20,458 nucleotides of DNA from Clostridiales bacterium UBA735 (GTDB taxonomy: Bacteria > Bacillota > Clostridia > Oscillospirales > Oscillospiraceae): positions 11,469 to 31,926 of the forward strand of contig DBLB01000058.1 in assembly GCA_002298695.1 (NCBI GenBank), given 5' to 3'. The notes under the pieces are model-generated. The model made no database searches. It was not told where the DNA came from and was given only the letters and a program-made list of their open reading frames with translations. The stretch's first letter is position 1. Each line of letters begins with the position of its first letter. Positions 8,023 through 13,680 of the stretch are shown here, piece after piece. The position numbers and the translations under genes were made by a program.

Positions 8023-8065
8023 CGCGGCCTGTGCAGCAAGGAAGCATTGTGCTGCCCAGGCCGCG
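8023..8065 (+). other. Long intercistronic hairpin upstream of the ene-reductase gene
   Basis: Bases 8023-8031 (CGCGGCCTG) pair perfectly with 8057-8065 (CAGGCCGCG). After one mismatch the stem continues with 8033-8038 (GCAGCA) against 8050-8055 (TGCTGC), leaving an 11-base loop. There is no T-tract, so it is not a standard terminator. The structure ends about 10 bases before the ribosome site of the next gene (AAGGAG at 8076-8081), a position suited to translation control, RNase processing or protection of mRNA ends. Confidence 0.6.
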
Positions 8066-8093
8066 TCTGGCGGAAAAGGAGTTCGATTCGTTT

Positions 8094-10067
8094 ATGTATC
8101 AGAAATTGTTTCAGCCTCTGCAGATCGCCGGTATGCATGTTCCGAACCGCATTGCCATGACTGCAATGGGGAACCATCTGGCAAACCCGGATGGCACGGT
8201 CTCCGATGCCGACGTGGCATTTTATGCCGCCCGCGCGAAGGGCGGTGTGGGCCTGGTGATCACGGAGTGCGCCTGTGTGGACTTTGCCTCCGGAAAGGGA
8301 AATCTCCGGCAGATGGCCGTAGATGACGACAAGTATCTTCCGGGCCTGAGGAGACTGGCCGATGCGGTCCATGCCCAGGGGGCAGCGCTTTGCGTGCAGA
8401 TTTATCATCCCGGCCGCCAGGGAATTGCCGCCGTCAACGGTGTGGAGACGATGGCCGCGCCCAGCGTTACGGAATGCCAGTGCGTGCACCAGCCGACCCA
8501 TGCAATGACCGCAGAAGAAATCAGGGACATGGTCCGGCGCTTTGCCATGGGGGCCTATCGGCTGAAGCAGGCAGGCGTCGACGCGGTGGAGTTCCATGGT
8601 GCCCATGGTTATCTGATCGGGCAGTTCCTCAGCCCCTATACCAACCACCGAACCGATGCCTACGGCGGTTCTTTTGAAAACCGGATGCGTTTCCTGGACG
8701 AGATCATTCTGGAGTCACGCCGCCTGTGCGGAGACTATCCGATGCTTGTCCGCTATTCCGTAGACGAGCATATGGACTATGCAGGCCAGCCGGACGCCGG
8801 CTTACATCTGGCCGATGGGATCGAGATTGCGCGTCATCTGGAAAAAATGGGCGTGGATGCGCTGGACGTGAGCAGCGGCATCTATGAGACGATGAATACA
8901 GCCTGGGAGCCGGTAGGCTTTGACGAGGGATGGAAAATGGATGGCCCCGCCGCCGTAAAGCGCGCTGTATCGATCCCGGTCATCGGTGTTTCCGTGATAC
9001 GGGAGCCTGCCTATGCGGAGCAGATCCTGGCCGAGGGAAAGGTGGATATGGTTGGTTCCGCCCGTGCGTTTCTGGCGGATCCGCAGTGGGGAGAGAAGGC
9101 ACGGGAGGGCCGAGATGGAGAAATTCGCAAGTGCATCTCCTGCCTGTACTGTATGGAAACCCTGATGGCGGCGGATATGAGCCCTGTGCCCATGGGCTGC
9201 GCCATCAACTTTGAAGCCTGCCGGGAGAATGAGTGGCAGACGGAGAGACTGGAGAAGGATGGAAACGGCCGCACCGTGGCTGTCATCGGTGCCGGCCCTG
9301 CCGGAATGGAAGCGGCCCGGGTACTGGCGCTGCGCGGCTTCCGGCCTGTGATTTTCGAGAAGACCGCCCATGCAGGCGGCCAGGTCCTGCTGGCTTCCAA
9401 GCCGCCGAAGAAGGAGAAAACCGGCTGGCTGATCGACTATCAGCTGGGGCAGCTGGAGAAACTGGGTGTGGAGCTCCGGCTGAATACACCGGCCTCCCTG
9501 GCGGCCATAAAGGAGATCGACCCGTATGCCGTATTTGTGGCGCAGGGTTCCGACAGCGTAAAGCCCCGGTCGATCCCGGGCCTGGATGGCCCCAACGTGT
9601 GGGTGCCCGGAGATGTGCTCATGGGCCGCGTTAATTTCCGTGACCAGGATGTCTGCGTAGTCGGCTCCGGCATGACCGGCATTGAAACTGCGGAACTGCT
9701 GGGCAGTCAGGGAAATCGGGTCACGGTCTTTGAAATGGCGGATGAGATCGGGCCCGGGGTGTTTTTCCAGAATCTGATTGACGTGATGCGCCGGGTAGCC
9801 GCCCATGGCACAAAGCTCTGTCCGAAGCACAAGCTGCTGCGGGTGGATGGCAATGAAGTTACCGTGGAAACGACGGATACGCAGCAGCAGAAGACCTTCC
9901 GTTTTGATGGGATCGTTCTTTCCCTGGGGGTCGCGCCGAACAAAACCCTTGTGGAGGACCTGAAGGCGGCGTTTACGCATGTGGTATTGCTGGGTGACGC
10001 AAGCAAAGGCGGACGGATCGCAGATGCCATTGGCAGCGCCTATCAGGCCGCTGCGGAGTTGAAATGA
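8094..10067 (+). CDS. NADH:flavin oxidoreductase/2,4-dienoyl-CoA reductase-type ene-reductase (OYE-FMN, 4Fe-4S, FAD/NAD domains)
   Basis: A 657 aa modular flavoenzyme that reduces carbon-carbon double bonds next to a carbonyl, passing electrons from NAD(P)H through FAD, a 4Fe-4S cluster and FMN. Residues 1-340 form the Old Yellow Enzyme barrel (YHPGRQG at 104-110; EFHGAHGYLIGQFLSP at 166-181; GSARAFLADP at 321-330). Cys347, Cys350, Cys353 and Cys369 are the probable cluster ligands. The FAD motif VIGAGPAGMEAA and a second nucleotide motif VVGSGMTGIETAE follow, and the C-terminus has the GDASKGGRIADAIGSA FAD-binding strand. Relatives include FadH, BaiCD, enoate reductases and trimethylamine dehydrogenase. 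The chosen ATG has AAGGAG at 8076-8081; an in-frame GTG at 8031 would run through the upstream hairpin and adds no conserved sequence. In context it likely reduces an unsaturated product of the radical reaction, or feeds electrons to it. Confidence 0.9.
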   Translation: MYQKLFQPLQIAGMHVPNRIAMTAMGNHLANPDGTVSDADVAFYAARAKGGVGLVITECACVDFASGKGNLRQMAVDDDKYLPGLRRLADAVHAQGAALCVQIYHPGRQGIAAVNGVETMAAPSVTECQCVHQPTHAMTAEEIRDMVRRFAMGAYRLKQAGVDAVEFHGAHGYLIGQFLSPYTNHRTDAYGGSFENRMRFLDEIILESRRLCGDYPMLVRYSVDEHMDYAGQPDAGLHLADGIEIARHLEKMGVDALDVSSGIYETMNTAWEPVGFDEGWKMDGPAAVKRAVSIPVIGVSVIREPAYAEQILAEGKVDMVGSARAFLADPQWGEKAREGRDGEIRKCISCLYCMETLMAADMSPVPMGCAINFEACRENEWQTERLEKDGNGRTVAVIGAGPAGMEAARVLALRGFRPVIFEKTAHAGGQVLLASKPPKKEKTGWLIDYQLGQLEKLGVELRLNTPASLAAIKEIDPYAVFVAQGSDSVKPRSIPGLDGPNVWVPGDVLMGRVNFRDQDVCVVGSGMTGIETAELLGSQGNRVTVFEMADEIGPGVFFQNLIDVMRRVAAHGTKLCPKHKLLRVDGNEVTVETTDTQQQKTFRFDGIVLSLGVAPNKTLVEDLKAAFTHVVLLGDASKGGRIADAIGSAYQAAAELK

Positions 10068-10081
10068 TGGGAGGAACCTTT

Positions 10082-11236
10082 ATGAGACATGATCCTTATT
10101 TCCAGCTGGCCCCGGTGCTGTTTGGCTGGGGCGTTTCGGCGCAGGCCGGAGAGGTCGTTCAAAAGCTGGGCTGCGGCAATGCGATTTTGATCACGGATGC
10201 AGGCGTTGCCGCTGCCGGTGCGGCAGAAAAGATCCGTACATCCCTGGAGGCGTCCGGGGTTGACGTTACCGTGTGGGATCAGGCACAGACGGATTGCCCG
10301 GAGGGGACCGTTCGCGTTGCTGCGGCGCTTGCCCGGGAGAAAAAGGCAGATTGTGTCGTCGGTGTTGGCGGCGGAAGTGTGTTGGATACGGCAAAGGCAG
10401 TCGCCGCTGTTGCAGTAAACGGCGACGGGGTGTTGGGGGAAATGCCGCTGTATCTCACGGGACAGAAGCAGTATGCGGCAGCTCCGCTGCCGGTAATTGA
10501 GATCCCCACCACCTCCGGCACGGGCTCTGAGAGCACCTTTGTGGCCGTGGTCACCTCGGATGCCCTGGATTGTAAGATCGGTCTGCCGGTGAATCCGGCC
10601 TATGGCATTGTGGATCCCCAGCTGACCCTGACTGTGCCGCCGGATGTGACCGCCTATACCGGCATGGACGCATTCTCGCATGCCAACGAGGCCCTGACCG
10701 AGCAGAAGGCGTCCCGGCATTCAGACCTGCTGGCTTATGAGGCGATCCGGCTGATCCGGGAGAATCTGCCGGCGGCAGTTGCAGATGGAAGCAATGCCGA
10801 GGCGCGGGAAAACCTGGCCTTTGCCAGCAATCTTGCAGGGATTTCCTTTAATGAATCCGGCACCCATATCGGCCATTCCATCGCGCACGCGCTGGGACAT
10901 CGGTATCACCTTCCGCATGGTATCTGCTGTGCCAACGTGACCCCGGCGGTCATTGCGTTCACGGCGCGGACCTATCCGGAAAAAATCAAAAAGCTTGGAA
11001 CATGGATGGGCGCCGTGTATTCTTCCGACGAGCCGGAAGCGATCGGACAGGCCGCGGCGAAAGCCGTTCGGGATTTTGCGGCCCGGGTGGGGGTGCCGAC
11101 GTTCCGCCAGCTGGGCCTTGATGCAGAAAAAGTTCTGGCGGTGCGGGATGCTGTATGGAATGACGGCCTGGCCCATGCCTACGGCGGCGACTTGAAGCCG
11201 GAGGATCTTGAGCACATTTTACTGGATACACTGTAA
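10082..11236 (+). CDS. Iron-containing (group III) alcohol dehydrogenase
   Basis: A 384 aa NAD(P)-dependent dehydrogenase that interconverts an alcohol and an aldehyde or ketone. The nucleotide motif GGGSVLDTAK (96-105) and the IPTTSGTGSE block (141-150) are diagnostic. Metal ligands inferred by comparison with FucO are Asp196 and His200 (GMDAFSHA), His265 (HIGHSIAH) and His279 (LPHG); all four are present. The chosen ATG has GGGAGG 6-7 bases upstream (10069-10075). Two earlier ATGs at 10064 and 10067 overlap the previous stop and lack a ribosome site. Relatives include FucO, 1,3-propanediol dehydrogenase DhaT and lactaldehyde reductases, enzymes that often dispose of the aldehyde made by glycyl radical dehydratases. 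That role here is plausible but not proven. Confidence 0.92.
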   Translation: MRHDPYFQLAPVLFGWGVSAQAGEVVQKLGCGNAILITDAGVAAAGAAEKIRTSLEASGVDVTVWDQAQTDCPEGTVRVAAALAREKKADCVVGVGGGSVLDTAKAVAAVAVNGDGVLGEMPLYLTGQKQYAAAPLPVIEIPTTSGTGSESTFVAVVTSDALDCKIGLPVNPAYGIVDPQLTLTVPPDVTAYTGMDAFSHANEALTEQKASRHSDLLAYEAIRLIRENLPAAVADGSNAEARENLAFASNLAGISFNESGTHIGHSIAHALGHRYHLPHGICCANVTPAVIAFTARTYPEKIKKLGTWMGAVYSSDEPEAIGQAAAKAVRDFAARVGVPTFRQLGLDAEKVLAVRDAVWNDGLAHAYGGDLKPEDLEHILLDTL

Positions 11237-11246
11237 GGGGATCGGC

Positions 11247-12245
11247 ATGACACGATATCTGGAAGGAAAAGTGGCTGTTGTGACCGGTTCCGGGCAGGGA
11301 ATTGGCCGGGCTGTCGCAGCGGCACTGGCCCGCCAGGGCGCGGCGGTCGTGACCAATAACCGCAAACCCGGGGCAGCGGGAACCACGCAGCTGACGCCGG
11401 AACGTCTTGCGCGCCTTACCCCGGAGGAACGGGCCTGGGTCGCAGAGGAAATGCAGCGCTTTGGCGGTGACGCGGAGCGTACCGCCGAGATGATTCGCCG
11501 GGAGGGCGGTCAGGCAAAGGCCTGCTTCGCGGACATTACGGATTACGATGCGGCGGGATACCTGATCGATACCGCCGTGGAGCATTTTGGCGGTGTGGAT
11601 ATTCTGGTCAACGTAGCGGGGGCTTTCGGTTTTTCGCCGTTTGAAAAAATGTCGCCGGAGCTGTTTCGAAAGGTGACCGCCGTTAAGCTCGACGGGTATT
11701 TCAATACCTGCCGCCACGCCGTCCCGCATATGCTGGAAAGAGGGTGGGGGAGGATCATCAACTGCACCTCCAGAGCCTGGCTGGGAGACATCTTCCGCCA
11801 TGCGGAATACTGCGCCGCCAATGCCGGCGTGGTGGGTCTGACCCGGGCCCTGGCGGTGGAATACGCCGATAAGGGAATTACGTCCAACTGCTTTTCCCCA
11901 TTTGCCCGCACAAGAGCGGCAGTTGATTTACAGATGTTTGACAAAACGGTGGATCAGGAGGATCGCGTCATGGCAATGGGCGGCCCGACCCCCACAGTGG
12001 ACAGCGCTCCATTGCCGGAAGAACTGACACCGCTGGTCTGTTACTTATGTACGGATGCCGCTGCAAGGGTCAATGGGTCTGTCTTCAATGTCGGCGGCAA
12101 CAAGATCGGCCTGTACTCAAACCCGGAGATCGTTCGTCAGATCTGCAAATCATCGGGCGAGGGCTGGACTGTGGAAGAACTGGTCAGCTCCGCAGACCGA
12201 ATGCTTCTGCAGGGATACCATAGTGTGGTAGAAAATTACCGCTAG
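11247..12245 (+). CDS. Short-chain dehydrogenase/reductase with altered catalytic tetrad
   Basis: A 332 aa Rossmann-fold protein, the last gene of the catabolic operon. The coenzyme motif TGSGQGIG (13-20) and NVAGA (122-126) are normal. Of the usual Asn-Ser-Tyr-Lys tetrad, Ser175 and Tyr188 are present with normal 13-residue spacing, but the Asn position (TAVKLDGYF) carries Lys147 and the Lys position (YCAANAGVVGL) carries Asn192. An inserted segment of about 45 residues (roughly 38-82) after the second strand resembles the loop of MFE-2/HSD17B4-like 3-hydroxyacyl dehydrogenases. The chosen ATG follows AAGGGG at 11235-11240, ten bases after the alcohol dehydrogenase stop; an upstream in-frame ATG at 11208 lies inside that gene. 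It may be an active variant, or a binding or structural pseudoenzyme. SDR fold is certain; activity is not. Confidence 0.88.
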   Translation: MTRYLEGKVAVVTGSGQGIGRAVAAALARQGAAVVTNNRKPGAAGTTQLTPERLARLTPEERAWVAEEMQRFGGDAERTAEMIRREGGQAKACFADITDYDAAGYLIDTAVEHFGGVDILVNVAGAFGFSPFEKMSPELFRKVTAVKLDGYFNTCRHAVPHMLERGWGRIINCTSRAWLGDIFRHAEYCAANAGVVGLTRALAVEYADKGITSNCFSPFARTRAAVDLQMFDKTVDQEDRVMAMGGPTPTVDSAPLPEELTPLVCYLCTDAAARVNGSVFNVGGNKIGLYSNPEIVRQICKSSGEGWTVEELVSSADRMLLQGYHSVVENYR

Positions 12246-12328
12246 GGTGCCACACGGTAGGGGCAGCCCGCTGAGACTGTCAAAAAACGATGAAATGCAG
12301 CTTTGCGACAGAGGAGCGGGGGAAGCGT

Positions 12329-12351
12329 GAAGGGGGCAAAAAGCCCCCTTC
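12329..12351 (+). terminator. Probable terminator hairpin of the catabolic operon
   Basis: GAAGGGGGC (12329-12337) pairs perfectly over 9 bp with GCCCCCTTC (12343-12351) around an AAAAA loop. It lies 84 bases after the SDR stop codon. The downstream bases (GCGTTCAATC) lack a T-run, so efficiency is uncertain; on the - strand the loop would read TTTTT. Confidence 0.55.
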
Positions 12352-12364
12352 GCGTTCAATCAAG

Positions 12365-12397
12365 CAGTTTTCTGAACTTCTCAAGTTCAGAAAACTG
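12365..12397. repeat. Perfect 15-bp inverted repeat
   Basis: CAGTTTTCTGAACTT (12365-12379) and AAGTTCAGAAAACTG (12383-12397) are exact reverse complements separated by CTC. The perfection, symmetry and AT content differ from the GC-rich surroundings. It could be a bidirectional termination element, a dispersed palindromic repeat of the host genome or a remnant of a mobile element; copy number in the genome would tell. Confidence 0.75.
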
Positions 12398-12406
12398 GAC
12401 ACGCTG

Positions 12407-12436
12407 AGCGGGCCGATGCTTCTGCACCGGCCCGCT
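12407..12436 (-). terminator. Hairpin just past the hydrolase stop codon
   Basis: AGCGGGCCG (12407-12415) pairs with CGGCCCGCT (12428-12436), a 9-bp GC-rich stem with a 12-base loop, six bases beyond the - strand hydrolase stop. On the - strand no T-run follows; on the + strand TTCTGGCTTATTTTA follows, so it could serve either direction of this convergent pair. Confidence 0.45.
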
Positions 12437-12442
12437 TCTGGC

Positions 12443-13363
12443 TTATTTTACCGCTGGACGAAGTGCCTCCAGCCAACTGAGAATATCGCCGTAGACGGCT
12501 TCATGGTTGCTCTCATTGAGCATCTCATGCCGCCCCTCGGGGTAGATCCGGATGGCCACGCGCTTCATGCCCGCGCGCTTGAACGCGTCGATGCAGGCCA
12601 GTACGCCGCGGCTCATCCCGCCGACCGGGTCCTTCCCGCCGGACACGAACAGCACCGGCAGCTGCTTGTTCATCTTTTCCAGATTCTCACGTTTCTCGTT
12701 CATCTCCACGCCCGAAAGCAGATCGCGCGCCAGCCCGACCGTCGCGTCAAAGCCGCACCACGGATCCGCCGTGTAGGCGTCGACGACCTCGTCCACGCTG
12801 CAGATCCAGTCATTCTTCGTCCGCACCGGCGCAAACGGCTTGTTGTAGCTGCCGAACATCAGCTGCGTCACCAGCTTGCTCGTGTTCTGCGCGCCGACAC
12901 GCTTTTCCTCAATTTTGCAGACGAGCTGCCCGGCCTTGACCTTCGGCATTGCTTCCCAGCCCGTGCCGGAGATGACTGCCGCGTCCAGCGCATCCGGATA
13001 CGTGTACAGATACGTCCGCAGCAGGAACGATCCCATGCTGTGCCCGAGGATATAGTAGGGGATCCCCGGAAAATCCGCCGCCATCTTGTCGTGCAGCGTT
13101 TTCTCGTCGGCCATCGCCGCCAGCCATCCGCCGCGGAAATAGCCGTACACACCGTCCGTCACCGAACCGCCGTGTCCCATGTGGTCGTCCGCTGCCACGA
13201 CGAAGCCGCGCGCCGCCAGAAACTTCGCAAAATCGTCATACCGTCCGATGTGCTCCGCAATCCCGTGGATGATCTGCACCACCGCCCGCGGCGCGCCCTC
13301 CGGTGTCCAGAGTCCGCAGCGCAGCTGCCCGCCGCCTTTCGACGCAATATAAAATTCCTGCAT
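12443..13363 (-). CDS. Alpha/beta hydrolase, monoacylglycerol lipase/lysophospholipase-like
   Basis: A 306 aa serine hydrolase without signal peptide, so probably cytoplasmic. The oxyanion region HGIAEHIGRY (33-42) and the nucleophile elbow GHSMG with Ser109 are typical of the monoacylglycerol lipase/PldB-like subgroup. Asp245 (SGGKDPVGG) and His279 (EGRHEML) complete the triad. A cap segment of about 80 residues (140-220) lies between strands 6 and 7. The start ATG is preceded on the - strand by AAAGGAGCAGC. The gene stands alone, divergent from a small + strand gene, and converges with the catabolic operon. Likely substrates are monoglycerides, lysophospholipids or other esters; specificity is unknown. 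Confidence 0.9.
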   Translation of the reverse strand: MQEFYIASKGGGQLRCGLWTPEGAPRAVVQIIHGIAEHIGRYDDFAKFLAARGFVVAADDHMGHGGSVTDGVYGYFRGGWLAAMADEKTLHDKMAADFPGIPYYILGHSMGSFLLRTYLYTYPDALDAAVISGTGWEAMPKVKAGQLVCKIEEKRVGAQNTSKLVTQLMFGSYNKPFAPVRTKNDWICSVDEVVDAYTADPWCGFDATVGLARDLLSGVEMNEKRENLEKMNKQLPVLFVSGGKDPVGGMSRGVLACIDAFKRAGMKRVAIRIYPEGRHEMLNESNHEAVYGDILSWLEALRPAVK

Positions 13364-13409
13364 TTTTTGCTGCTCCTTTCTAATTGTCCGAATTATCGTA
13401 CATATCTTC

Positions 13410-13418
13410 TGCTATACT
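13410..13418 (+). promoter_or_regulatory. Extended -10 promoter for the 73-aa protein gene
   Basis: TGCTATACT at 13410-13418 fits the extended -10 form TGnTATAAT with one mismatch. No good -35 box sits 17 bases upstream (GAATTA). Transcription would start about 13425, leaving a short leader before AGGAGGT at 13436-13442. The inter-start region (13364-13449) also must hold the divergent hydrolase promoter; TACGATAAT on the - strand (about 13391-13399) is a possible -10. Confidence 0.5.
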
Positions 13419-13449
13419 GACCTCAGAAACCAAACAGGAGGTCACTGCA

Positions 13450-13671
13450 ATGCAAAACAACATCATATACCTTGATCTGCGCTCCGGCATTGACGCAGCT
13501 GAATGCAGCCGCCCTGCCGCTGACGCCGCCGAATTCCGCCGCCGTGCCGACCTGCGCCTGCGCGCCGCCGAACGCCGCCGGAATCTGCTGAATCTCGTGG
13601 AGACCGCCGTCACGGCGCTCATCGGCGTGGGCTTCGCGCTCTGCATCGCCCTGGTGTTCACCATGCTTTAA
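13450..13671 (+). CDS. Small single-span membrane protein, function unknown
   Basis: A 73 aa protein I do not recognise. Its first 45 residues are hydrophilic and rich in Arg and Ala (RRRADLRLRAAERRR), likely a charged amphipathic helix. Residues about 50-73 form one hydrophobic membrane span ending at the C-terminus (LIGVGFALCIALVFTML). The positive charge before the span predicts the N-terminus inside the cell. A near-perfect AGGAGGT lies 7 bases before the ATG and an extended -10 promoter is upstream, which supports a real gene. A longer reading from 13384 has no ribosome site and would start upstream of the promoter. The gene is alone on its strand between two - strand genes, and its end is nine bases from the end of the decarboxylase-like gene. 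Confidence 0.7.
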   Translation: MQNNIIYLDLRSGIDAAECSRPAADAAEFRRRADLRLRAAERRRNLLNLVETAVTALIGVGFALCIALVFTML

Positions 13672-13680
13672 GCGCGAGAA

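Larger units (their letters stand above)
12246..12442. other. Convergent intergenic region rich in hairpins, no gene seen
   Basis: These 197 bases separate the + strand catabolic operon from the - strand hydrolase. They hold three separate hairpins (12329-12351, 12365-12397 and 12407-12436) and a weak CTGTC/GACAG pairing at 12277-12311. No supported coding sequence is present. The region is also where base composition and gene type change, so it could mark an insertion boundary; no integrase, tRNA end or direct repeat supports that. Confidence 0.6.

Noticed and set aside
8031..8093. GTG start adding 21 residues to the ene-reductase
   Set aside because: It lies within the hairpin and has no ribosome site, while ATG 8094 has AAGGAG and starts the conserved KLFQPLQIAG segment.
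2142..12245. Bacterial microcompartment locus
   Set aside because: No shell-protein gene, no CoA-acylating aldehyde dehydrogenase and no encapsulation peptide-like extension on the enzymes is visible in the window.
12329..12436. CRISPR array or transposon end repeats
   Set aside because: The three hairpins have different sequences and irregular spacing, with no repeated unit and no transposase.
12290..13420. Long + strand open frame (376 codons) opposite the alpha/beta hydrolase gene
   Set aside because: It runs through the hairpin cluster and is antisense to a hydrolase with a complete catalytic triad; the Arg/His/Pro-rich translation has no recognisable domain.
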